From Aulosira sp. FACHB-615 (GTDB lineage Bacteria; Cyanobacteriota; Cyanobacteriia; Cyanobacteriales; Nostocaceae), in the NCBI RefSeq assembly GCF_014698045.1, contig NZ_JACJSE010000011.1:135634-199633 (forward strand): a stretch of 64,000 bases of DNA, given 5' to 3'. Under the pieces are notes generated by a model. That model saw only the letters and a program-made list of their open reading frames with translations, was not told the origin of the DNA and did not search any database. The first letter of the stretch is position 1. Each line of letters begins with the position of its first letter. Both the position numbers and the translations under genes were made by a program. This document shows positions 36,550 through 44,175 of this stretch, piece by piece.

Positions 36550-36785
36550 TGTGAAGTATGAAGTGTGAAGTATGAAGTATGAAGTCTAGTAAGGTGTGTT
36601 ATGGCAATGTGAGGATTTGAGCGTGACACAAAGTATAAATTTGCCGTAACGCACCACCTACCAACACGATAACGATTAAAACATCCTTTCAGCAGTGCGT
36701 CACCCTACTTAATTATATAAACTTCTTTCTTTCAGACTTCAGACTTCTAATAAACTGCTTCCTTTCATACTTCACACTTCTAGGG
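36550..36785. repeat. facing heptamer repeats between nagB and the HAD gene
   Basis: GTGAAGTATGAAGTGTGAAG and further TGAAGTA units (36550-36586) face TTCAGACTTC and CTTTCATACTTCACACTTC (36734-36781). An unrelated repeat (36594-36655) lies between the arms. STRR-like inverted arrangement. Confidence 0.65.
36594..36655. repeat. GTGTGTTA(C/T)GGC palindromic repeat (copy 1)
   Basis: GTGTGTTATGGC at the left and GCCGTAACGCACC at the right, with GATTTGAGCG in the middle. 63573-63634 has the same ends and the same core, so this is a dispersed family. Confidence 0.75.
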
Positions 36786-36830
36786 TAAACTGTGTAAAGA
36801 AAGTTAATATTTATTTACACTTAAAAAATT

Positions 36831-37511
36831 ATGCTGGCAGCAGTTCTCTTTGACTTGGATGGCACTATTGTCAATACTGATCCGATACATTACCAAGCTT
36901 GGCAGCAAATGTTGGCAGACTACAACATTGAAATAGATGAAAAATTCTACAAATCTCGGATTAGTGGACGTTTGAATCCAGAAATTGTCAAAGATATTTT
37001 GCCGCAATTATCACCAGCAGAAGGGCAGAAATTTGCCGACGATAAAGAAGCATTATTTCGTGAATTAGCTTCCCATCTGCAACCGTTGAGTGGATTTGCT
37101 GAACTCCTAGCTTGGACAGAGACACATCAGTTAAAACGGGCATTAGTCACCAATGCACCTCGGTTGAATGTAGAATTTGTGCTTGAGGTTTTAGGGATTA
37201 AAGAAGCTTTTCATACAGTGATTTTGGCAGAGGATTGCACTGCTGGTAAACCTGATCCTGCACCTTATCAAGCTGCTTTAAACAAGTTAAAGATTAACGC
37301 AGAGAAAGCGATCGCCCTGGAAGATTCACCTTCGGGTATTCGTGCGGCTGTTGCGGCTGGGATTCCTACCATTGGTATCGCCTCCACCCACGATCCACAA
37401 AATCTGCAAACAGTCGGCGCGTTTATGGCAATTCCCGATTTTACCGATTTGCAGTTGTGGACGTTTTTAAATTCTTTGACAGAGCCAGATTTAAGTGCGA
37501 TCAATTTTTAG
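36831..37511 (+). CDS. HAD-superfamily sugar-phosphatase / phosphoglucomutase-like hydrolase
   Basis: A 226-residue HAD subfamily IA protein. Motif I FDLDGTIVNTDPIH carries the nucleophile and acid Asp; motif II is LVTNAPR; motif III is the Lys of AGKPDPAPY; motif IV is ALEDSPSGIRAA. A helical cap lies between motifs I and II (residues about 15-80). It is related to beta-phosphoglucomutase and sugar or glycolate phosphatases, but the substrate cannot be told. Cytosolic. Confidence 0.88.
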   Translation: MLAAVLFDLDGTIVNTDPIHYQAWQQMLADYNIEIDEKFYKSRISGRLNPEIVKDILPQLSPAEGQKFADDKEALFRELASHLQPLSGFAELLAWTETHQLKRALVTNAPRLNVEFVLEVLGIKEAFHTVILAEDCTAGKPDPAPYQAALNKLKINAEKAIALEDSPSGIRAAVAAGIPTIGIASTHDPQNLQTVGAFMAIPDFTDLQLWTFLNSLTEPDLSAINF

Positions 37512-37525
37512 AGTTTAATCGCTCC

Positions 37526-37628
37526 TATAGCAGTCCTAAATCATTTGTGAACGACAAGATCCCCGACTTCTTTAAGAAGTCGGGGATCTGAGCCTCTCAA
37601 TTTTCACAAATCAACTCAGATTGCTATA
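37526..37628. mobile_element. MITE-like repeat, TATAGC family (copy 1)
   Basis: 103 bp with ends TATAGCAGTCC and (inverted) TATAGCAATCT, both followed by GATTTGTGAA-like sequence. It contains a perfect 16-bp palindrome (AGATCCCCGACTTCTT, 37557-37572, paired with 37574-37589). A second member is at 55215-55351. Confidence 0.75.
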
Positions 37629-37734
37629 GCTTCACTTTATTCTAAAAAACTTACCTGCACTGGTTTCGATAATGTGTGGTGACAAGATGGCGATCGCACA
37701 AACTCTAATTTTTAACACAGTAACAGTTTCTGCT

Positions 37735-38075
37735 TTCTGTGTAAGAGCTTCTGCTTTCGCATTTCCGTGTTACGCGCAAGATGTAATACCATTTCACGAA
37801 ATTACTGATAGAAATCGTTTCCTCTGCAACTCTGCTTCTGGTCGCCGAGCGAAGTCGAGGCGCTACTTGCATATCCGTATCATTTTTAAAGTGAAATGGT
37901 ATAAGAGCTTCCGCTTTTACATTTCCGTGTTACGCGCAAGTTGTAAGAGCTTCTGCTTTTTGTGTAAGAGCTTCCGCTTTTACGTTTCCGTGTTACGCGC
38001 AAGATGTAAGAGCTTCTGCTTTTTGTGTAAGAGCTTCCGTTTTTACATTTCCGTGTTACGCACAAGGTGTAGCAA
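37735..38075. repeat. tandem repeat array, about 62-bp period
   Basis: Units alternate GTAAGAGCTTCCGCTTTTAC, TTTCCGTGTTACGCGCAAG and GTAAGAGCTTCTGCTTTTTG. Repeats start near 37741, 37903, 37945, 37965, 38007 and 38027. The array is interrupted by a TACCA-family repeat. An open frame through it (37672-38154) looks like a by-product of the repeats. Confidence 0.8.
37787..37901. mobile_element. MITE-like repeat, TACCA...TGGTA family, inside a tandem array
   Basis: 115 bp from TACCATTTCAC to GTGAAATGGTA, flanked by TAA on both sides (37784-37786, 37902-37904). Removing it with one TAA restores the tandem unit reading CAAGATGTAAGAGCTTC. Confidence 0.9.
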
Positions 38076-38296
38076 CTTTCACGTTCACGTTAAGAACAAC
38101 AGACTTGTGTTATGTCATGTCTGGCTAAGTATTTTTCGTTACATAGCTGACTGATTGTTTGCTGTTAGACGTTGTTTAAGGGTAGGTACGTAGCGATCGC
38201 AATTTATGTGCGTTAACATTTTTGTCGGCTAGAAATTATAAAGTGATGGCGATATCTTGACTTTTAAGACAGTCGCTACACCTGAGCCGTATTGCA
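38076..38296. other. spacer before the NACHT gene stop
   Basis: End of the tandem array, then non-coding sequence with one GCGATCGC. No terminator-like hairpin with a T-run was seen for the NACHT gene. Confidence 0.4.
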
Positions 38297-40768
38297 TTAG
38301 AAATTCCGTTTGAATCTAGAAAAGATACTCTTACTTTTCTCTTCTGGTAGACGTAGCATTCTATCTTCTATTTCTGCCCAAGTTTGAGGCGATACTATCA
38401 CGGCTGCTTGTTTGCACTGCAAGATTAAATAATTGGCATATAGATAATTATTCCAAGCTGCTAATTCTTCATTAGATAAACTCACCATTTCTGAATTTAA
38501 ATTAAAAGCTTTGAGCAAGGTTTCTCGCAATTTGTTTGCAGACTCGAAACCTTGCGATTGATTATCATCAGGAATTGTTGCCTTTAAATCTTGCAATTGC
38601 TTTATTAAATTAGTAAAGTTTAAGTGATTGAATATTTGTAATTTTTCAAGAGTGCGGATAGCTCCAATAGCTTGATAGATGGCGTTGGCGATGGCGTAGG
38701 TATAGGCGTTGGCGTTGGTGATGGCGATGGCGCAGACGTTGGCGTTGGCGTTAGTGTAGGCGTTGGCGCAGGCGATGGCGTTGGCGTTAGTGTAGCCGAT
38801 GGCGCAGGCGATGGCGTAGGAGTTGGTGCTGGCGATGGCGTTGGCGTTGGCGTGAGCGATCGCTCTTTTACCAACAGGTTTTATATCTCCTGGTGAGCCT
38901 ATTGTTTCACCCTCTGCCCATTCTATTAAAGCTTTTAACTTAGGCGTGTTAATGTATTTCTGTGCCTCTTTTTCCATGTGCAGTAATAACTGATCTGCAT
39001 TTGGACGTAGCAAACCTGATGTTAATAAAAATACATCTCTCCAGTTTATATCTATTAAATAACAACTAACTAACTCATCAACTAATTGCCAGTCGCAAAT
39101 ATATTTAGCAGTTAAATATTCTTGCAGCGTTAGATGAGAAAAAGCATAAGCATCTCTTACCCTTTCTACTAAAATTCCTTGCTCTACTTGAATTGCTTTT
39201 AAAACTGCTTTGCTATTTAAAGTTTTAGGTGCGTTTTCATTTTTGTTTAAATTAGTTTGAATTTGTTCTATTAGCTCATCTCTGGTAAAGAATAGCCGAT
39301 TTTTTCCAAATCCTTGATAAGCTATTTCTGCCAGTAAGCTTTCTTCAATAGCAATGGTAAAATCCTTAAAAATCGGATCGCGTTTTACTCTTTTTTCCGC
39401 CAACCATTTATCTAATAAAATATCTAGAGCTTTTTTATATAATTCGCTGCGATTGTTAGTAAAACTTTGATATTCATCGTAGTAAAGGCAAATAAAAGTC
39501 AGCAATAAAGGCGTTCTAGCTAATTCCTTGGCAGATTCATTTTCTTGCAGTAACTCCCAACATTGCCCAGCCGTATCAGCTTGTTTATCTTCTTCTGACT
39601 GAAACCAATTATTGATAAATTGTTTTATTTGCTCATCAGTAAACTCAGCAATCTCTACATTCTCAAATCGTCTAAACTGTTGATGATAAGCAGCAGTGCG
39701 GCAAGAAACAATAAATCTATTTGTTTGATATTGCTTAACAAAATCTTGAATTTGTGTAACTGCTGCATTCAAGTTTTTAGTTGGTACTTCATCTAAACCA
39801 TCAAGTAATATGAGTAATTTTCCTGCCTCTAATAGCTTTTTGGTTAAAACTTCAGCTTCAACAAAATTACAACAGTTAAACTCTTGAAAAACTAATTCTT
39901 TAATATTAATCTCATCAACATTAAATCTTTTCAATTCAATCAAGATAGGAATGCACTCATATTTAAATTTACCTTGTTTTCCCTTGAGTGCTTCTAATCC
40001 TATCTTGCGTAAAAATGTCGATTTACCGCTTCCAGGCGCACCTAATACCATCAAAGATTGATTTTTATTAGCAACTGCTATCCCTTCCTTTCTTGCAGTT
40101 TTATCTGAACTAAATACTCCCCTATTAGCTTTTCTAAAAGCTTTTTCTAAATCCTGGAGTGATACTGAATTAGCTATTTCCTCATTACTGAGAACTTGAA
40201 CAGCAGTATAAATATAATCTAAAGGTACGAACTGTTTCATACCCAACACTCTTAATTTGCCATACCGCTTGTAATAATTTTGGTAATATTGCGAGGCAGA
40301 CTTGAGAATTTTTGGCGGAACTTGTGGGTTTGAAGTATCAATTACTTGGCTTATAATTGTTGCTAAATATTTACCAGCGTCGTTAATTGCAATAGCTCGA
40401 TCTAAACTAGCGCGGCGCACTGCTGCTAATTCCAAGCTGCTTAAAATTTGCCGTGCTTCTCCTCTGACTATTACTGTTTCGCTCATTTCACCGCCAGTAA
40501 TAGTTAGTCCTAAGCTTTCTAACTCTTTAATTGTCTCACCAACAGCATTTTTTACTTGCTGCTTTTGCAAATCAATCAACGCTTGACGATAAGCTTGGCG
40601 ATTAGGAAAATCTGCGGGTTTGAGATTAGGAACAAAGTTATTTTCTGATTGTGAATCTTTGCCTTCAAGCTGCATAATTACCAGCAATTCTTCATCGCCT
40701 CTGGCTTCTTCTAGCTCTTGTTTTAGCAAGTCGTCAATTTTTTCTAGATGCTGAGGTTCTAGTCTCAT
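38297..40768 (-). CDS. NACHT-domain STAND NTPase with simple-repeat C-terminal region
   Basis: An 823-residue protein. Residues about 1-150 contain a ferredoxin-like stretch (SLGLTITGGEMSETVIVRGE) resembling the pro-region of the subtilase encoded upstream. A helical region follows, then NACHT with Walker A GAPGSGKST (243-251), Walker B LLILLDGLDEVP (Asp323), SCRTAAY and a LARTPLLLTFICLYY helical segment. After the winged-helix/helical part (AFSHLTLQEYLTAKYI), residues about 636-697 are alternating Ala-x repeats (NANAIACANAYTNANA) from a hexanucleotide repeat. A helical C-terminus follows. The 41019 protease gene lies 250 bp upstream on the same strand. Confidence 0.9.
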   Translation of the reverse strand: MRLEPQHLEKIDDLLKQELEEARGDEELLVIMQLEGKDSQSENNFVPNLKPADFPNRQAYRQALIDLQKQQVKNAVGETIKELESLGLTITGGEMSETVIVRGEARQILSSLELAAVRRASLDRAIAINDAGKYLATIISQVIDTSNPQVPPKILKSASQYYQNYYKRYGKLRVLGMKQFVPLDYIYTAVQVLSNEEIANSVSLQDLEKAFRKANRGVFSSDKTARKEGIAVANKNQSLMVLGAPGSGKSTFLRKIGLEALKGKQGKFKYECIPILIELKRFNVDEINIKELVFQEFNCCNFVEAEVLTKKLLEAGKLLILLDGLDEVPTKNLNAAVTQIQDFVKQYQTNRFIVSCRTAAYHQQFRRFENVEIAEFTDEQIKQFINNWFQSEEDKQADTAGQCWELLQENESAKELARTPLLLTFICLYYDEYQSFTNNRSELYKKALDILLDKWLAEKRVKRDPIFKDFTIAIEESLLAEIAYQGFGKNRLFFTRDELIEQIQTNLNKNENAPKTLNSKAVLKAIQVEQGILVERVRDAYAFSHLTLQEYLTAKYICDWQLVDELVSCYLIDINWRDVFLLTSGLLRPNADQLLLHMEKEAQKYINTPKLKALIEWAEGETIGSPGDIKPVGKRAIAHANANAIASTNSYAIACAIGYTNANAIACANAYTNANANVCAIAITNANAYTYAIANAIYQAIGAIRTLEKLQIFNHLNFTNLIKQLQDLKATIPDDNQSQGFESANKLRETLLKAFNLNSEMVSLSNEELAAWNNYLYANYLILQCKQAAVIVSPQTWAEIEDRMLRLPEEKSKSIFSRFKRNF
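38679..38862. repeat. GGCG(T/A)T hexanucleotide repeat in the NACHT gene
   Basis: About 30 degenerate copies of GGCGTT/GGCGAT in frame with the gene, encoding Ala-Asn/Ala-Ile/Ala-Tyr dipeptides on the reverse strand. It is a likely length-variable tract. Confidence 0.9.
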
Positions 40769-40842
40769 ATAGATAGCGTTTCCAACTTCAGTAAGTTACA
40801 AAAGAACCCCTCCCTAACCCTCCTCTTACCAAAGGGCTGTGG

Positions 40843-40958
40843 TGTAAACACAAGTTATAGAATTACCCCACCCTAACCCTCCCCTTGTAAAGGGGAGGGA
40901 ACAATTTCCCCCCTTTACAAGGGGGGATTAAGGGGGGTAATTAGACTTGTGGGTACAC
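40843..40958. mobile_element. palindromic mobile repeat between protease and NACHT genes
   Basis: The ends GTGTAAACACAAG...ATTACCCC and (inverted) GTGTACCCACAAGTCTAATT are matched. The interior carries CCCTCCCCTTGTAAAGGGGA and TTTACAAGGGGGGATTAAGG hairpins common in cyanobacterial intergenic DNA. Confidence 0.75.
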
Positions 40959-41018
40959 CGTAGTTGGGGAGGGTACGCGACAGCGCGAGTGGAGTGTATT
41001 CATGTACTTGAGAATTGC

Positions 41019-42221
41019 TTATAATTTTACTTGAATTAAGCCGTAGCCTTGGCGGTCTTGTGGAACTTGTAAAGTTTCACATCTAGCAAATAATTCTTCT
41101 TTTAAATCTAAAACTTCTATGTTGGGATATTCTTCTAAAATTAAGGCGGCAATTCCCGAAACAATCGGCGTAGCCATTGAAGTACCGCTAATTGCTTCGT
41201 ATTTATCTCCTGGTATTGATGAATAAATCTCTTTCCCCGGTGCAACTAAATTGGGTACTTGATATTGATGGGAACCTGTATTTAATGTAGCACTGCCACT
41301 AAAGCCAGCAATGCGCTTGTCAATAGTTGAACTACCAACGGAAACTACATCCCGATAATTACCAGGGCTACGGGTACGATTTCTGCCTTCATTGCCCACA
41401 GCACAAACTGGTAAAATGCCAGATAAAAGCAAACTTTCAATTGCTATTTCCATATCTGGTAAATAGCCAATAAAGCCAGCCGATATATTGACAATGCTAA
41501 TTTCTGGTTGTTGGCTTACCCAAGACAGCGCCAAAATAAAATCAGAAAGATTGCCAGTACCACCAGGAATTATTACTCCACTGAAAATATTAGTATTAGG
41601 CGCAACACCAATTTTGTTGCCGCAAATTAATCCCGCAACGTGAGTGCCGTGTTTGTGTGTATCAACACTAGGATTCATGGGCAGTACCTGATAATTTTGG
41701 GCATCAAAGGTAAAGGCTTTAGTTATTCTCCCTTTTAATGCTGGATGATTGCCATCTACCCCGGTATCTAAAACGGCAATCGTGATATCTTGACCTGTAT
41801 ATTCATACCCTTTTTGACGGCAATTATCTAAATTAATTGCTGCTAAATGCCATAAATCAGATTGAGAAATTTCTGTTTTTAAATCATTTGCGCTGGCTTC
41901 GGGTTGAATTAACTCAATTGGGCGGTCTTCTGTGATATCAGCATCAGGTAACTCTTCACGCATCCTGGCTGCTTCTTCTTCGGTCATTTTTACAATAACC
42001 GTACCTGTAATCACCGTTTCTGCTTGAGCAATTTGAATTACACCATCCTCTCGCGCGTCGGCAATCCAGCGTTGAATTTCTTGATAAACTGAGTCTTGCT
42101 GCCAAAAAGCTTTTACTTCCGCCGCTTGCATCCTCCGACTTTGGGGCGTTAATTTTCTCGACATCAGGGAAAGAGAGCGAGTAACTGAGGAAGTTTTAGG
42201 GCGAATAATATACAGCTTCAT
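41019..42221 (-). CDS. subtilisin-like serine protease (S8)
   Basis: A 400-residue protein with no signal peptide. The N-terminal about 120 residues form a pro-region-like domain (VITGTVIVKMTEEEAARMRE). The catalytic domain has Asp152 (IAVLDTGVDGNHP), His191 (HKHGTHVAGLICG), the oxyanion-region Asn, and Ser348 (ISGTSMATPIVSG); the triad is intact. The absence of a secretion signal suggests a cytoplasmic protease. It is upstream of, and co-directional with, the NACHT gene at 38297, with a palindromic repeat between, so co-transcription is possible. An effector or processing role for the NACHT protein is inference. Confidence 0.92.
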   Translation of the reverse strand: MKLYIIRPKTSSVTRSLSLMSRKLTPQSRRMQAAEVKAFWQQDSVYQEIQRWIADAREDGVIQIAQAETVITGTVIVKMTEEEAARMREELPDADITEDRPIELIQPEASANDLKTEISQSDLWHLAAINLDNCRQKGYEYTGQDITIAVLDTGVDGNHPALKGRITKAFTFDAQNYQVLPMNPSVDTHKHGTHVAGLICGNKIGVAPNTNIFSGVIIPGGTGNLSDFILALSWVSQQPEISIVNISAGFIGYLPDMEIAIESLLLSGILPVCAVGNEGRNRTRSPGNYRDVVSVGSSTIDKRIAGFSGSATLNTGSHQYQVPNLVAPGKEIYSSIPGDKYEAISGTSMATPIVSGIAALILEEYPNIEVLDLKEELFARCETLQVPQDRQGYGLIQVKL

Positions 42222-42390
42222 GAAATTGAAGGGATTTTAGCAGCTATTCTTTCATTCCTCAGTCTATGTGATTCTAGCTACAACTAGATAAATCTTTAGA
42301 CATTCTTCTTGTGGTGTCATAGCTATTACCCTGCTCTGTCGCTGCGTTAATTTTCTGATATGGCAGACGCATCACCATTACGAATTGAGA

Positions 42391-42517
42391 CAGAACTCAT
42401 ATTTGATTTAGGAAAAAAATCAATACACTTAGATACAGCTTCTTTCCTACTCCCGACTCCCTATTCCCTACTCCCTGTCTACACAAGTAGATTCGGAAAT
42501 CAAACCGGATTCCTATA
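42391..42517. mobile_element. MITE-like repeat, TATAGGA family (copy 3), abutting ruvA stop
   Basis: The left end is degenerate (AGAACTCATATTTGATTT); the right end is AAATCAAACCGGATTCCTAT ending at 42517. The next base begins the TTA that is the reverse-strand TAA stop of ruvA. Confidence 0.8.
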
Positions 42518-43153
42518 TTACTGTACTTGTTCGCTGCTGAGGTGGGCGATCGCTTGTTTAATCCAATCTTCCACATAAGCATCTTTTGGTAGCCCAATGT
42601 CTTCACTCACAACGTGTAAGGCGTGGCTAACTTCGTGGGCTGTGTAACCCAAGGCGAACAAAGTCATCTGCACTTCTTCTAAAATCCCTGGTGCTGGGCC
42701 GCCTGTAGCGACGAAGAACCCTGCTGATTTGCGCCATTCAATCAATTTACTTTTCAGTTCTAGACAGATGCGTTCTGCGGTTTTTTTGCCCACACCAGGG
42801 GCTTGAATTAAGATTTGGGTGTTACCTGCGATGATGGCTTGGACTAAATCTGGTAATTCCAAAGTGTCTAAGAGGGCGATCGCTAAAGCTGCACCAATCC
42901 CGCTAACCGTTAGCAAGTGGCGAAATAAGTCTCGTTCTGCTGGAGAAGCAAAGCCATAGAGTAAAGGTACTTCCTCCCGAATTTGATAATGAGTGAAAAT
43001 TTGCGCCACTCCGCCTGATTCTGGTAACTGCTGTGCTAACCTTTGGGGAACTTGCAAATCGTAACCAATACCATTGACTTCGATAGTCAAAATGACACGA
43101 TTACCGCCAATTGTCTGAACACCTGCAACAAGACCTTTGAGATAGCTAATCAT
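42518..43153 (-). CDS. ruvA: Holliday junction branch-migration protein RuvA
   Basis: A 211-residue protein from the Met of MISYLKGLVAGVQ (the frame has four more codons upstream). The N-terminal OB domain (to about 62) has VEVNGIGYDLQVP-like sequence, followed by two helix-hairpin-helix motifs (LLTVSGIGAALAIALLD and LIQAPGVGKKTAERICLEL). The C-terminal three-helix domain (MTLFALGYTAHEVSHAL) contacts RuvB. It binds four-way junctions during recombination repair. A mobile repeat abuts its 3' end. Confidence 0.95.
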   Translation of the reverse strand: MISYLKGLVAGVQTIGGNRVILTIEVNGIGYDLQVPQRLAQQLPESGGVAQIFTHYQIREEVPLLYGFASPAERDLFRHLLTVSGIGAALAIALLDTLELPDLVQAIIAGNTQILIQAPGVGKKTAERICLELKSKLIEWRKSAGFFVATGGPAPGILEEVQMTLFALGYTAHEVSHALHVVSEDIGLPKDAYVEDWIKQAIAHLSSEQVQ

Positions 43154-43212
43154 AAGAATCCACAATATTACAAAACTTTTAGAATTCCCTCAACACAAGG
43201 GTTTTGTGCTAC

Positions 43213-43550
43213 TTACCGATAGTCAGTCGGATATTTAGTATGCCATTGAGCATTACTAAATATGATTCCCCGTTGATTGCCCACAGCGAACAATGCAATA
43301 TCATTACCTGAATCACCCCAGACAACTGTTTTTTCTGCTGCAAATTGCTATCTTTGCCGAAGAAACTCCGTTGCCTGACCCTGAACGCTGAAAAACGGTA
43401 CAATGTCGAGGTCAAAACCGTTGTGAGAGATTAACTTTATATTTAAAGCATACTTTCGTGGTTTTGTCTCAATCTGTGGTAAAATTTTATCTGCAAATTC
43501 TTCTTTTACGAAAAAAATTACCTATATTAAGTGTGCGATCGCTGCAATCA
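43213..43550 (-). pseudogene. broken sucrose-phosphate phosphatase-like gene (3' part)
   Basis: The reverse strand encodes IFFVKEEFADKILPQIETKP, then NIKLISHNGFDLDIVPF, QATEFLRQR-stop-QFAAEK, and TVVWGDSGNDIALFAVGNQ with RGIIFSNAQ, ending at a stop at 43213. Order and motifs match the cap and the GDSGND motif of sucrose-6-phosphate phosphatase (HAD). There is an internal TAG between FLRQR and QFAAEK and another before VIFFVKEEF, and no 5' half or start. It is decayed. Confidence 0.75.
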
Positions 43551-43657
43551 GGAAATTGATTCGTGACTCTACAGGACTGACAAGAAGAAAATTAACCGCA
43601 GATAAACGCAGATAAACGCTGATAGAGTTTCGGCAGTCTACTACTTATATATAGAAC

Positions 43658-43786
43658 TATAGGACTCATATTTGATTTGGGAAAAAAATCAGTACACTCA
43701 GATCAGGCTTCTTTCCTACTCCCGACTCCCCATTCCCTATTCCCGACCTACACAAATAAATTCAGAAATCAAACCGGATTCCTATA
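43658..43786. mobile_element. MITE-like repeat, TATAGGA family (copy 4)
   Basis: 129 bp from TATAGGACTCATATTTGATT to CCGGATTCCTATA, with the same interior as 42391-42517 (TTCTTTCCTACTCCCGACTC). Confidence 0.85.
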
Positions 43787-43849
43787 GATAACGAACCACA
43801 TAGACGCGCAAGCACTGAAGCAGTCTTTTACCCGAATTTCTCACGTATG

Positions 43850-43985
43850 GGTAACGGGTGTGGGGAGAGAGGGGAGTGTGGGGAGAGGAGGGGGAAAGAT
43901 TTCTTCACCATCCTCCCACCCTTCCCACCCTTCCCACACCTCCCACACCCCTGGATTTCTCTCTTGTGAGAAATCCAGGTTTTAG
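43850..43985. repeat. G-rich / C-rich facing tracts with hairpin
   Basis: The top strand is G-rich at 43857-43897 (GTGTGGGGAGAGAGGGGAGT) and C-rich at 43910-43950, so the two can pair. Then CCTGGATTTCTC (43950-43961) pairs with GAGAAATCCAGG (43968-43979) followed by TTTT. STRR-like; no gene. Confidence 0.55.
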
Positions 43986-44175
43986 GCGTGTTTCCCGCAG
44001 GTAGGGTGCAAAGGATACAAAGAAAGAAGAGATTCATTTTCCATTTATCACTTTCTTTTGATTGCCGTTACAAAAACTGTAACCGTCAAAGGATGAGCCT
44101 TGAATTAATGCAATAGTTAATCATTAAGGCATTGAGCATCAATCTTGATTAATCTTTGGTAAGTGAGGTGGAAGA

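Noticed and set aside
37735..38075. Possible CRISPR array
   Set aside because: The repeats are adjacent satellite units of about 62 bp with no unique spacers, and no cas genes are present.
37672..38154. 160-codon forward ORF with repeated CKSFRFYVSVLRARC-like peptide
   Set aside because: It is generated by a tandem DNA array plus an inserted MITE; the peptide changes character across the MITE and there is no ribosome-binding site.
38620..38896. ORFs rich in PTPSP or GVGVGDG on both strands
   Set aside because: Shadow frames of the hexanucleotide repeat inside the NACHT gene.
43828..44037. 69-codon reverse ORF rich in Gly and Lys
   Set aside because: Encoded by the G-rich/C-rich facing repeat tract.
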